The translations under genes and the position numbers were made by a program. The notes under the pieces were generated by a model. The model saw nothing but the letters and a program-made list of their open reading frames with translations, made no database searches and had not been told where the DNA came from. A DNA stretch of 64,000 bases from Hymenobacter guriensis (GTDB lineage Bacteria; Bacteroidota; Bacteroidia; Cytophagales; Hymenobacteraceae). Below, piece by piece: positions 1-9,148 of this stretch (within the stretch, counting starts at the first letter, position 1; each line of letters starts with the position of its first letter). The stretch spans positions 18,590 to 82,589 of the forward strand of contig NZ_JADWYK010000020.1 of assembly GCF_015773195.1 (NCBI RefSeq), in the 5' to 3' direction.

Positions 1-1
1 G

Positions 2-274
2 AACGAAAAATTTAGTGCGGCCGAGCTAGCCCGCCGGCTGGGCTTGAGTGAGCGCACGCTCTACCGGCGGCTGGGCGAACTGGCCGGCCTCACGCCCGCC
101 GCCTGGCTGCGGGAATTGCGCCTTAACAAAGCCCGGCAGCTGCTCGAAGCCGGTGATGTTGGCTCGGTGGCGGAGGTGGCTGATGCAGTAGGTTTTGCTT
201 CGGCCAGGTATTTCAGCACATGTTATACCGAGCGGTTCGGCCGGCGGCCCATTGACTACTTGTCTCCCAAATAA
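2..274 (+). CDS. AraC-type DNA-binding domain, C-terminal part of a regulator (5' end outside window)
   Basis: The frame is open from base 2 and ends in TAA at 272-274, so only about 90 C-terminal residues are visible. They form an AraC/XylS double helix-turn-helix. The first HTH lies around AELARRLGLSERTLYRRL; the second has the family pattern VAEVADAVGFASARYFSTCY followed by FGRRPIDYL. Such domains end either free AraC regulators or the hybrid two-component regulators common in Bacteroidota, and the missing N-terminus would tell which. A TTG at 44 is an internal codon, because the first helix-turn-helix starts before it. The target is unknown; the large surface-protein genes downstream are possible but unproven targets. 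Confidence 0.85.
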   Translation, partial: NEKFSAAELARRLGLSERTLYRRLGELAGLTPAAWLRELRLNKARQLLEAGDVGSVAEVADAVGFASARYFSTCYTERFGRRPIDYLSPK

Positions 275-506
275 TTGGATGTTAAGTAGTTGATTCAGTG
301 CAAAATCCTGCCAACAGCCAAAATGGTGGGTGCGAAACAGAATGGCAGCTTTTTGCGCAGGCTCCCCAAAACTGGATTTTACTTTTACTCCCGGGTACGT
401 CCACTCACCGCAATGGTCTTGCGGACGCCTGCCTTTGACGGCTGGCTAGCCCCGTGCTATGCACTTGCCCTGGTTTATTTTCCTGCCCCCGCTTCCCTAT
501 TACGGC

Positions 507-3500
507 ATGACGACACGCTCCCCTTCTTTTCACCGCTCGCGCTCCTGCCTGGGGTATGGGTTGTGGCTACTGCTGGCGCTGCTGGCCCCGGCCGGCGCGG
601 CCCTGGCCCAAACGGTCACCACCTTTGGCTACACGGGTGCCCCCCAGACCTACACCGTGCCTGTGGGCGTGACCAGGCTGCAAGTAGTAGCCACGGGCGG
701 TAGCGGCGGTATCAGCAGCAGCAGTAGCGCGACCCCGGCCCCCGGCGCGGTGGTGCAGGCGGTAGTGCCCGTAACCGCCGGCGAGGTGCTCACCGTGGTG
801 GTGGGCGGCCAGGGGGCCTCGGGCAACGCCGGCACCACGGCGGGCGGCTACAACGGGGGCGGCAGCGGCTACCAGACGGGCGCGGGCGGCGGGGCCACCG
901 ACTTGCGGCGCGCCTACACCGCGTCCACCGGCACCGGCGACTACCTCACCACCCGCAACGCGCTGGTGGTAGCGGGCGGGGGCGGGGGCAGCGACTATAG
1001 CTACAGCACCGGCGGCGCGGGCGGCACCCCCACCGGGGGCGATGGTGGTACGGGCAGCAGCAACCCTGGCCGGGGGGCTACGCAGGCCGCGCCCGGTGGC
1101 GGCGGGGTGCCCGGCAATGGCCCCACTGGCGGCAATGGGTCAACCGGCACCCCCTTCAACGGGGGTGGCGGCGGCGGCTACTACGGGGGGGGCGGGGCTG
1201 CCGGCGGCGGCGGCTTCATTAACCACGGGGGGGGCGGCGGCGGCGGCTCGTCGTTCGTCACGGCCACGGCCACCAATGTGCGATACAGCTTGGTCACGGC
1301 CGCGGCCGCCGGCAACGGCTCGCTCACCCTCACGCCCGTAACCAGCACCACCCCCACCACCTTTGGCTACACCGGCGGCCCCCAGTACTATACCGTGCCG
1401 GCCGGTATCTTCCGCCTGCAAGTGGTGGCCCAGGGCGGGGCCGGGGGCGGCAGCACCTACCTCACGTCGCAGGACTCGCACGGCGGCCAGGCGGCGGGTA
1501 CCGTCACGGTCATACCCGGCGAAGTGCTCACCGTGCAGGTGGGCGGCCAGGGCCACCGATATTATACTACCGGCAACAACGACGGCGGCTACAACGGGGG
1601 CGGCAGTGGCTCCGGTAGCGGCGGCGGCGGCGGCGGGGCCACCGACCTGCGCCGCAACCCGCTTGTGGGCAGCACCGGCGACTACCTGACCAGCCGCAAT
1701 GCCCTGCTGGTGGCTGGCGGCGGCGGCGGCAACCTCACCCTCGACCTTAACTCCGGCTACACAGCCTATCCTGGCGGCAATGGCGGCATCCCGAACGGGG
1801 GCAACGGCACCACCAGCTTCAACAACCTGGAAGGCGGCGGTGCCACCACTACCACGGTCGGCTATGCCCACGACGCCAGCAGCGCCGGCAGCAACGGCAC
1901 GGGGGGGGCCGGCGAACCGGGCCTGAAGGTGGGTGGCGGCGGCGGCGGCTACTACGGCGGCGGCGGCGGCAGCTACGGCGTAGGCAGTGGCAACAACGGC
2001 AGCGGGGGCGGCAGCGGCGGCGGCGGCTCGTCGTTCGTGTTGCCCAAGGGCAGTACCAACGTCAGCTACGCCCTCGTGCCCGCCGTCGGCGATGGCTCGA
2101 TGACCATCACGCCCGTTTCCATCGCCAACAATGCACTGGCCTTCGACGGGGGAGACGACCGGGTGAACGTGGCTAATTCGCAGGGGGGGACGCCGGCGGG
2201 GGCGAGCAACCTCAAGGCCAGCGGCTACACCCTGGAGGCGTGGGTATATATCGCTCCAGCGGCAGCAGAGGCGGCCAACTCCATCATCCGCCTCGACGGC
2301 GACTACGGCCTGCTGGTGCGCAACGGGCTGGTGGAAACGCAGGTGTGGCAGGGCAGCACCCGCTACGCGGCCACTGCTACCACGGCCCTGGTGGCGGGCC
2401 GCTGGAACCACGTAGCCGGCACCTGGAACGGCACCAGCCTCAAAACCTACCTCAACGGCGTGGATGTGACCGGCCTCACCGTTTCGAGCACTCCCACCGT
2501 CACCGCTAACACCAGCGGCAGCCAGTTGCGCCTCGGCCGCTCGCCCAGCTACAACGAGTACCTCACCGGCCGCCTCGACGAGGTGCGCGTATACAACGCG
2601 CCCCGCACGCCGGCCCAGATAATGGCCGATATGTTCAACGCCATCCCGGTCGGGCAGGAGCTGACCAACCTGCAACTCTATTTTACCTTCGACCAGGGCA
2701 CGGCCGGGGGCAACAACGCAGGCCTCACCGCCTTGCCCGACCTGAGCGGGAAGGGCAATGCGGGCACACTATTCCAATTCAGCCTCACGGGTACCACCAG
2801 CAACTGGGTGCGCAGCTTCCCCACCATCACGGCCATCGACCAGGCCAGCGGCCCCGTAGGCACGGTCGTCAGCATCCGGGGTACCAACCTGAAGGATGCC
2901 ACCGGCTTCAACTTCGGCTCGCTGGCCGGGGCCGCGTTTGCGACGCCCGCCGACGATTACGTGGCCACCACCACGGTGCCCGTCGGGGCCAGCACCGGCC
3001 CGGTGAGCGTGGCCTTGGCCGCGCTGGCCGCCTACAACGGACCCGTGTTTACGGTGGACGGCCCGCTGCCGGTGCAGCTGGTGGCCTTCACGGCCGAAGC
3101 GCAGCCGGGGGCCGTGGCGCTGGCCTGGCGCACGGCCAGCGAAATCAATAGCGCCCGCTTCGAGGTGGAGCGCAGCCCCGACGGGGTCGTCTTTACGGCC
3201 ATCGGCACGGCGGCGGCGGCCGGTAGTAGCTCTGGGCCCCGTGCCTACGCCCTGGCCGATGCCAGGCTGCCGGCCGGCGCGTCGCGGCTCTACTACCGGC
3301 TGCGGCAGGTAGACCGGGATGGCACGTTCAGCTACTCTCCCGTGCGGGCCGTGGCCGTAAGTGGCCCGTCCGGCCTGGCGCTGTTCCCGAACCCGACCCG
3401 GAGTGGCACGGCTACCCTGACCGGCGCGCCATCCGGGACGCTGGTAACGGTGCTTGATGCGCTAGGACGCCCAGTACAGGCCGCCGCCACAGATGCCGCC

Positions 3501-3593
3501 GGCACGGCTGCGCTGGTTCTGCCGGCCGGGTTGCCCAGCGGCGTGTACTTGGTGCGCGTGGGCAGCAAAGCGCTCCGCCTCACGGTGGAATAA
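507..3593 (+). CDS. Secreted Gly-rich / LamG / IPT surface protein with T9SS type A sorting domain
   Basis: About 1,028 residues from ATG 507. An upstream in-frame ATG at 459 would put 16 extra residues before the signal peptide and is less likely. Order: signal peptide ending near GAALAQ; two copies of a very glycine-rich module, each opening with FGYTG.PQ.YTVP; a LamG/concanavalin-like jellyroll (LAFDGGDDRVNV, YTLEAWVY, GRLDEVRVYN); an IPT/TIG-like Ig fold (ASGPVGTVVSIRGTNL); a fibronectin-like segment (LAWRTASEINSARFEVERS); and a C-terminal T9SS type A signal (LALFPNPTRSGTATL, LPSGVYLVRV). It should be exported by Sec, passed through the type IX system and anchored or released at the surface. 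Gly-rich plus LamG architecture suggests adhesion or glycan binding, but the ligand is unknown. Long antisense ORFs here are GC-rich shadows. Confidence 0.85.
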   Translation: MTTRSPSFHRSRSCLGYGLWLLLALLAPAGAALAQTVTTFGYTGAPQTYTVPVGVTRLQVVATGGSGGISSSSSATPAPGAVVQAVVPVTAGEVLTVVVGGQGASGNAGTTAGGYNGGGSGYQTGAGGGATDLRRAYTASTGTGDYLTTRNALVVAGGGGGSDYSYSTGGAGGTPTGGDGGTGSSNPGRGATQAAPGGGGVPGNGPTGGNGSTGTPFNGGGGGGYYGGGGAAGGGGFINHGGGGGGGSSFVTATATNVRYSLVTAAAAGNGSLTLTPVTSTTPTTFGYTGGPQYYTVPAGIFRLQVVAQGGAGGGSTYLTSQDSHGGQAAGTVTVIPGEVLTVQVGGQGHRYYTTGNNDGGYNGGGSGSGSGGGGGGATDLRRNPLVGSTGDYLTSRNALLVAGGGGGNLTLDLNSGYTAYPGGNGGIPNGGNGTTSFNNLEGGGATTTTVGYAHDASSAGSNGTGGAGEPGLKVGGGGGGYYGGGGGSYGVGSGNNGSGGGSGGGGSSFVLPKGSTNVSYALVPAVGDGSMTITPVSIANNALAFDGGDDRVNVANSQGGTPAGASNLKASGYTLEAWVYIAPAAAEAANSIIRLDGDYGLLVRNGLVETQVWQGSTRYAATATTALVAGRWNHVAGTWNGTSLKTYLNGVDVTGLTVSSTPTVTANTSGSQLRLGRSPSYNEYLTGRLDEVRVYNAPRTPAQIMADMFNAIPVGQELTNLQLYFTFDQGTAGGNNAGLTALPDLSGKGNAGTLFQFSLTGTTSNWVRSFPTITAIDQASGPVGTVVSIRGTNLKDATGFNFGSLAGAAFATPADDYVATTTVPVGASTGPVSVALAALAAYNGPVFTVDGPLPVQLVAFTAEAQPGAVALAWRTASEINSARFEVERSPDGVVFTAIGTAAAAGSSSGPRAYALADARLPAGASRLYYRLRQVDRDGTFSYSPVRAVAVSGPSGLALFPNPTRSGTATLTGAPSGTLVTVLDALGRPVQAAATDAAGTAALVLPAGLPSGVYLVRVGSKALRLTVE

Positions 3594-3673
3594 GGCCGGC
3601 CGGTTACCACCCGTCAGCACCTCAGGCCGCAAAACCAGACGACCACAAGACCCTCTTTCATTGGCAGAGCGTT

Positions 3674-6600
3674 TTGTGGTTGTTTGCTGGCGTGGATAGA
3701 TGCCCGCCGCATGATTTGGCTGCTTCAAAAAGCAAATTCAACTCAAAACAAACGCTATTAAAAGAGGAATTTACTCAACAACGAGCAGCCGCGCGCCTGT
3801 CTGGTCGTGCGTTGCTGCTGACTTTCTTTTTTGCCACCTTTTTCCTCACTGCTTTGCTACACCTTTCCTCCTTGCTGCCGCCCCGCCGTTACGCTGGCCG
3901 GCGTACTTACTGGTGGCTCGCCCTGCTGCTCACGCTGTTCGGCACCGGCCTGGCCCCGGACGCTTTCGCAATGGCCATGAGCTACGCCACCGGCCCAAGT
4001 ACGCGCGACGTGGCGGCGGGCGACTTCAAGGTCGACGGCCGCCTCGACCTGGTCACGGCCAACGGCAACACCGCCGCCGCGCCCCTCACCATCACCTACG
4101 CGCCCCCGGCCACGGTGGTATCGGTTACGGGCACGACGCCCTCGCCCACGGCCACGGCCACGGTGAGCTACCGGGTCGTGTTTTCGGCCCCCGTCACGGG
4201 CCTGACCATTGACAACTTCATCGTGACGACCGACAATAACTTCTTTGTACGGCCCAGCGTGACCAGCGTGAGCGGCTCGGGCACCACGTACACGGTGGTG
4301 GTGAATACCGGCGACGGCAGCGGTACGCTCCGCCTGAACGTGGCCAACAGCACGAACGTGACGCCATCCATTACGGGCCTGCCCACTGCCAACGGCGACA
4401 CCTATACCATCTACAAGAGATTCCCCGCCGGGCTCGTTTTGCTCCTTCAGGCCGGGGGCAGCGCCTCGGGCAAGAGAGACGTGACAGCCTTTGTGGACCA
4501 GGTGAAGGTATTCAGCGGCAACTCAGCCTTCGACAACGGCCTGCAAAACGGCAGCTTCGAGGCCAACAACGTGGACCCCCGCACCTTCAAGCAGAAGGCC
4601 GATGGCGTGGTAGCCACCCCCTGGAGCTTCAGTGGCCTGGCCGGCGTGTCGCGCAACGACAGCCCCTTTGGCTCCGTAACATCCGAGGGCGACGCAGTAG
4701 GCTTAGTCCAGACTTCCACTGACGTTGTCAACGGCACCGATGCCAGCATCTCGCAGCAGCTGGCCGTGCCTACGGGCAGCTACCGGGTGAGCTTCCGGGC
4801 CGCCCAGCGTACCAACAACAACCTCAGCGACCAGGTGGTGAACGTGTTCCTGTTTCAATTTGGCACGCCCGTATTCCTAGGTAGCATCCAGCCCAACAGT
4901 GACGGAGTCTATGAAGCTTTCCATTCGGCCACGTTCAGCGTGACGGCCCCGGCCGTGACGACCACCGTCACCAGCGCCACGGCCCCCAATGGCAGCACGA
5001 GCAACGCCGCCACGCTCAGCTACACCGTGACCTTCAGCCAGAGCGTGGGCACCACCTTCACCGCCGACGACGTGACGGTGAGCAATGGCACGCTCACCGG
5101 CTTCGCCGGCTCGGGTACTACCTACACCTTCTCCGTCACCCCCAGCAGCTCCGGCCCCGTGCGGGTGAGTGTGGCCAGCGGTGTGGCCCAGGATGCCAAC
5201 AACACCACCAACCAGGCGTCGGAGGTATATACCATCACCAATGGCGAGCCAACCGCGACGGTGGTATCGGTCACGGGGCTGACGCCCTCGCCGACGGCGA
5301 CGGCCACGGTGAGCTACCGGGTGACCTTTTCATCCAGTTCCTTCAGTGTTACGGGCGTAAGCGAGAGCAACTTCTCGGTGACGAGCACAACGGGCGCCAC
5401 GGTCAGCAGCGTGTCGGGCTCGGGCACCACGTACACAGTGGTCGTGAACACGGGCAGCGGCGACGGCACCCTGCGCCTGAACGTGGCCAACAGCACGGGC
5501 ATCACGCCCACTGTGACCAACACGCCCTACACTGGCGGCACTGAATACACCATCACCCGAAACTTCGCGGCCGCGCCCACCCTGAGCATCCAAGCGGCGG
5601 GCAGCGCCAGCAACAACGGCGACGTGACGGCCTTTGTGGATGTGGTGCAGGTGCTGCAAAGCGGGTCGAGCACTGTGGTGGCAAATGGTATCCAGAACGG
5701 CAGCTTCGAAACGAATAACGTGGCAGCGAACGGCGCCAAGAAGACGTCCGACGGCGTGGAGGCCGCGCCTTGGCGCTTCACCGGCACGTCCGGGGTGTCG
5801 CGCAATGGCAGCCCCTTCGGCTCGGTAGCAGCCGAGGGCAACGCGGTGGCCCTGGTGCAGAGCGCTGGCAACAACAATGCTAGCCTTGCGCAAAACCTGG
5901 CCGTGCCCACAGGCAGCTACCAGGTGAGCTTTCGGGCGGTCCAGCGCAACTACAGCGCTAAGAACCAGCGGCTGAACGTATTCGTCGACGACGTGTTCGT
6001 GGGCAACATTCAGCCGAATAGCACTCCGACGTACGACACCTTTACCTCGGCCACGTTCAACGTGACGGCCCCGGCCCTGACGGCCACCGTCTCAAGCGCC
6101 ACAGCCCCCAGCGGCAGTACGAGCAACGCCGCCACGCTCAGCTACACCGTGACCTTCAGCCAGAGCGTGGGCACCACCTTCACCGCCGACGACTTGACGG
6201 TGAGCAACGGCACGCTCTCGGACTTTGCCGGCTCGGGTACTACCTACACCTTCTCCGTCACCCCCAGCAGCTCCGGCCCCGTGCGGGTGAGTGTGGCCGA
6301 CGGCGTGGCCCAGGATGCTAACAACACCACCAGCCAAGCATCAGAGGTTTATTCTATCACCTACACCAGCGCCCTGACGTGGACGGGTGCCGTGAGCACG
6401 GCCTGGGCTACGGCCGGCAACTGGAGCCCGGCCCAGGTGCCCACCATTGATAACGACGTGACCATCCCTGCCGGCCCGGCCAATCAGCCCGTGGTAAGCG
6501 GCGACCAGACCGCCCGCAACCTGGATCTGGCCACCGGTGCCCACCTCACCCTGGCCGCAGGCAGTGAGCTGACCGTGGGCACGCTGACCACCATTACCAT

Positions 6601-8416
6601 CGAGGACGGCAACTTCACGTTGGCTTCCGGCAGCTTCTTCACCCAGCTCGCCAACAGCGAAATCTACCTGGCCGGCAACCTGACCAACAACGGGGCCACC
6701 TTCGCCCTCGACCCTACCAGCGAAGTGGCCTTCGGCGGCCCCACGCACCTGTTCAACGGCACCACCGGCATGGAGCTGCAAACCATGACGCTGGGCGAGC
6801 GGGGTAGCTACGACATAGTGGAGCTGCGCGTGCCCGTGCGCATCCGCCGCAAGCTGGCCGTGTACAACAACTCCACCACATTCCAGGGCCCCGGCGGCTC
6901 GCTCACGCTGCTCTCCGACGCCTCGGGCACGGCCCTGATTGAGAACGGCAGCGCCAGCTACGTGCTCGGCCCCATCACCCTGCAGCGCTACCTCAACCCG
7001 CAGACCAGCACCGGCATAACGTACAGTGGCCTGGGCTACCGCCACTACAGCTCCCCGATGAACAGCTCCACGGTGGCCGACCTGGCCACCGCCGGCTTCA
7101 CGCCCGAGGTCAGCCAGGCCCAAGTGTACAACACGTCCGCAACGCCGGGCCAGGTGAAGCCCTTCCCCACCGTGTTCGGCTACGAGCAGGAGCGCGTGAC
7201 CATGACCAGCACCTACAAGCCGTTCGACCGGGGCTTTTTCGTGCCCGAGGGCACCGGCGACAATAAAAACGCCCCGTTGGAAGTAGGCCGGGGCTACGCC
7301 GTGCACATCAAGGGCACGGAGAAAGTAGATTTCACCGGCACGCCCAACACGGGTAACATTAACCTGAGCCTGAGCCGGGTGTCCGAAAACGCCGACGCCG
7401 GCTGGGCGTTGGTGGGCAACCCCTACCCGTCCCCCCTCGACGGCAGCCTGTTGCTGACGGATGAAAACGCTCCTGGCCTGGACCAGAGCTTCTATGTGGT
7501 GGAAAGCACCGGCCCCTACGCCGGTATGTACCGCTCCTACGTGGCCGGCTTCGGCGGCGCGCAGAACCCACTTATCGCCATGGGGCAGGGCTTTTTCGTG
7601 CGCGTGAGCCAGAACCGCACCAGCGGCCAGCTACGCTTTCGCAACGCCCAGCGCATCACCGAGTTCGACCAGCACGTGCTCATGCACCGCGGCGGTGCTG
7701 CCAATCAGCCCACCGTGTCCCTCACCCTGCGTGGCGCCACCGGCCCCGCCGATAAGCTCTTCGTGTACGCCGACGCCCAGGCCACGGCCGGCTTCGATGG
7801 TCGCTACGACGCCTGGAAGCTGCCCAACTCCACAGGCCTGAACCTGAGCAGCCGCTCATTTGCCGACCAGGACCTGAGCATTGACGGGCGCCCGACCTTC
7901 ACGACGGCCACCCTCGTTGCCCTGGCCGTGGGCGTGCCTGCCGCCGGTACTTACACCATCAGCGCCGCCTCGCTCTCCAACCTGCCCGCCGGGCTGGACG
8001 CTTACCTGAGCGACGCCGCTACGGGCCAGACTGTGCAGCTGGCCGAGGGCGCCTCGTACAGCTTCAGCGTGACAGCCGCGCAGTCGGTGGCCCTGCTCAC
8101 GAACCGCTTCACGCTCTCCTTCAACACGGGTACCGCGCTGGCCACGGCGCCGGCCGAGTTGGCGGCGCAAGTGAGCGTGTACCCCAACCCGGCCACGGGC
8201 CGCTTCGCCGTGACGCTGCCGGCTATGGCCGGGGCGCGCACGGTGGAAGCAGCGCTGCTCAATAGCCTGGGCCAGGTGGTACGCCGGCAGTCGGTGAACC
8301 TGCGGGCCGATGGCGCCCACTTCGAGGTCGAAGCCGAGGGCCTGAGCGCGGGCGTGTACTCGCTGCGCCTGACGGCCGGGGCGACCACAATCATCAAGCG
8401 CGTGGTGCTGCAGTAA
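3674..8416 (+). CDS. Large secreted repeat protein with T9SS type A sorting domain
   Basis: Up to 1,580 residues. The start is uncertain: the frame opens at TTG 3674, but TTG 3872 gives a clean signal peptide (arginines, then WWLALLLTLFG, then DAFA). A short FG-GAP/VCBS-like scrap (VAAGDFKVDGRLDLVTANGN) follows, which looks like what is left of a longer array. Next come two tandem units of about 370-380 residues, each with Ig-like strands (ATVVSVTG.TPSPTATATV), a carbohydrate-binding-like jellyroll (QNGSFE.NNV) and a second Ig-like block (TLSYTVTFSQSVGTTF). After that are a W.GA.S..W.T.GNWSP module, a long T9SS-associated region, and the C-terminal sorting signal (VSVYPNPATGRFAVTLP ... LSAGVYSLRL). 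This is a surface or released protein of unknown ligand; no catalytic motif is visible. Confidence 0.85.
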   Translation: MWLFAGVDRCPPHDLAASKSKFNSKQTLLKEEFTQQRAAARLSGRALLLTFFFATFFLTALLHLSSLLPPRRYAGRRTYWWLALLLTLFGTGLAPDAFAMAMSYATGPSTRDVAAGDFKVDGRLDLVTANGNTAAAPLTITYAPPATVVSVTGTTPSPTATATVSYRVVFSAPVTGLTIDNFIVTTDNNFFVRPSVTSVSGSGTTYTVVVNTGDGSGTLRLNVANSTNVTPSITGLPTANGDTYTIYKRFPAGLVLLLQAGGSASGKRDVTAFVDQVKVFSGNSAFDNGLQNGSFEANNVDPRTFKQKADGVVATPWSFSGLAGVSRNDSPFGSVTSEGDAVGLVQTSTDVVNGTDASISQQLAVPTGSYRVSFRAAQRTNNNLSDQVVNVFLFQFGTPVFLGSIQPNSDGVYEAFHSATFSVTAPAVTTTVTSATAPNGSTSNAATLSYTVTFSQSVGTTFTADDVTVSNGTLTGFAGSGTTYTFSVTPSSSGPVRVSVASGVAQDANNTTNQASEVYTITNGEPTATVVSVTGLTPSPTATATVSYRVTFSSSSFSVTGVSESNFSVTSTTGATVSSVSGSGTTYTVVVNTGSGDGTLRLNVANSTGITPTVTNTPYTGGTEYTITRNFAAAPTLSIQAAGSASNNGDVTAFVDVVQVLQSGSSTVVANGIQNGSFETNNVAANGAKKTSDGVEAAPWRFTGTSGVSRNGSPFGSVAAEGNAVALVQSAGNNNASLAQNLAVPTGSYQVSFRAVQRNYSAKNQRLNVFVDDVFVGNIQPNSTPTYDTFTSATFNVTAPALTATVSSATAPSGSTSNAATLSYTVTFSQSVGTTFTADDLTVSNGTLSDFAGSGTTYTFSVTPSSSGPVRVSVADGVAQDANNTTSQASEVYSITYTSALTWTGAVSTAWATAGNWSPAQVPTIDNDVTIPAGPANQPVVSGDQTARNLDLATGAHLTLAAGSELTVGTLTTITIEDGNFTLASGSFFTQLANSEIYLAGNLTNNGATFALDPTSEVAFGGPTHLFNGTTGMELQTMTLGERGSYDIVELRVPVRIRRKLAVYNNSTTFQGPGGSLTLLSDASGTALIENGSASYVLGPITLQRYLNPQTSTGITYSGLGYRHYSSPMNSSTVADLATAGFTPEVSQAQVYNTSATPGQVKPFPTVFGYEQERVTMTSTYKPFDRGFFVPEGTGDNKNAPLEVGRGYAVHIKGTEKVDFTGTPNTGNINLSLSRVSENADAGWALVGNPYPSPLDGSLLLTDENAPGLDQSFYVVESTGPYAGMYRSYVAGFGGAQNPLIAMGQGFFVRVSQNRTSGQLRFRNAQRITEFDQHVLMHRGGAANQPTVSLTLRGATGPADKLFVYADAQATAGFDGRYDAWKLPNSTGLNLSSRSFADQDLSIDGRPTFTTATLVALAVGVPAAGTYTISAASLSNLPAGLDAYLSDAATGQTVQLAEGASYSFSVTAAQSVALLTNRFTLSFNTGTALATAPAELAAQVSVYPNPATGRFAVTLPAMAGARTVEAALLNSLGQVVRRQSVNLRADGAHFEVEAEGLSAGVYSLRLTAGATTIIKRVVLQ
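4106..6362 (+). repeat. Tandem duplication of a ~1.1-kb coding unit
   Basis: Unit 1 runs from about 4106 to 5235 and unit 2 from about 5250 to 6362, inside the large T9SS protein. Both encode the same order of Ig-like, jellyroll and Ig-like blocks. The last 280 bp of each (about 4960-5235 and 6078-6362) are nearly identical at DNA level, whereas the first parts have diverged. This fits gene conversion or a recent partial duplication. Confidence 0.75.
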
Positions 8417-8424
8417 GCGTAAGT

Positions 8425-8447
8425 CGGCCCCACCCCGGGCGGGGCCG
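8425..8447 (+). terminator. Probable intrinsic terminator after the T9SS protein
   Basis: A GC-rich hairpin with CGGCCCC paired to GGGGCCG across a short loop, eight bases after the stop codon and followed by a T-rich stretch (ATTTTCTCTTTG). Confidence 0.6.
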
Positions 8448-8476
8448 GCTATTTTCTCTTTGCTTGTTTTCTCTTT

Positions 8477-8686
8477 ATGAAGAAGCTGTTTGTAGTATCG
8501 GCCCTGCTTGTGGCTCTATCGGCGCTCAGTACCCGCCATGCCCAAGCCCAGGGCGAACCTGGCTCTACGGGCCCGCAGCCTGACCCGGACCCAACGGCCG
8601 TCCCGATTGATGGGGGGGCATCCCTGCTACTGGCCGCTGGCGTGGGTTTGGGCCTACGCGCCTTGCGTGCCCGCCAAGCCCGTTAG
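8477..8686 (+). CDS. Small PID-CTERM sorting-domain protein
   Basis: 69 residues from ATG 8477. It has a signal peptide (MKKLFVVSALLVALSALS, then HAQAQ), a short Pro/Asp-rich linker (PQPDPDPTAVPIDGG), a hydrophobic helix (ASLLLAAGVGLGLRAL) and a basic tail (RARQAR). The motif-helix-arginine order is that of C-terminal sorting signals handled by exosortase-like enzymes. The VPIDGG motif matches the Bacteroidota PID-CTERM class as I recall it. Little is left between signal peptide and sorting signal, so the mature product would be a very short anchored peptide. No exosortase gene is visible in the window. A strong hairpin follows the stop codon. Confidence 0.75.
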   Translation: MKKLFVVSALLVALSALSTRHAQAQGEPGSTGPQPDPDPTAVPIDGGASLLLAAGVGLGLRALRARQAR

Positions 8687-8695
8687 CTTGCGCAC

Positions 8696-8759
8696 CTACT
8701 TATTCCCCCACAAAAAAGCTCCTCGTTTCGGAGAAGCTTTTTTGTGGGGGAATAAGTAG
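8696..8759. terminator. 64-bp near-perfect hairpin, probable bidirectional terminator
   Basis: The left arm starts CTACTTATTCCCCCACAAAA and the right arm ends in its complement GGGGGAATAAGTAG. The arms are about 25-29 nt around a small CTCGTTTCGGAG loop. A-runs in one arm and T-runs in the other could end transcription from either side. It lies ten bases after the PID-CTERM gene. Confidence 0.75.
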
Positions 8760-8826
8760 TGTGTGTTGGCCTTATTTTGGCTCAACTATCGGCACCTCAT
8801 GTTGGGATGTCACTTGCGTTCATCAG

Positions 8827-9023
8827 TCAGCATTCCCCGAGCTAAGAGCCGATTGGCTATCGGTCTGCAGCCAAGCTACAGCTTGTTCCAAGTCCATGAA
8901 TACGGCTGCGCGAACATACTCGCGTAATTCGTGTAAGACGAAATCCTTGTGCAGCCTCCGGGTAGGATCGGCCTGGGGAAGCACGGCATACCGATCAATA
9001 GGTAAGCAGTTATCGGTACTAAG
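8827..9023 (-). pseudogene. Possible remnant of a small minus-strand gene
   Basis: On the minus strand an open frame of about 65 codons, bounded by stops at 9024-9026 and 8827-8829, encodes residues such as LPIDRYAVLPQADPTRRL and AAVFMDLEQAVAWLQ. The pattern FxDLEQAxAWL resembles the C-terminal helix of small STAS/SpoIIAA-like Bacteroidota proteins. No usable start codon is present, so it looks like a 3' fragment. Nothing else is visible between the hairpin at 8759 and the kinase stop at 9149. Confidence 0.3.
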
Positions 9024-9148
9024 TCACCCCATACCTCGTCGCACCTTCCTAATAACGTCCGTTTAACTAATGTGGCAAGGGTTCCAGGTAAGTGAGCCCC
9101 GGACTAATACGAGCAGCTCCGGCAAGGGCTGGTGAGTGAAACATGGGA

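Noticed and set aside
1140..2675. 511-codon minus-strand open frame opposite the Gly-rich gene
   Set aside because: GC-rich codons opposite Gly/Ala runs leave antisense frames open. The product is Ala/Val/Gly-rich with no domain, while the plus-strand frame has clear domains.
8761..9066. 101-codon plus-strand frame after the hairpin
   Set aside because: Cys/Ser-rich with no domain. The opposite strand carries a more protein-like fragment (8827-9023).
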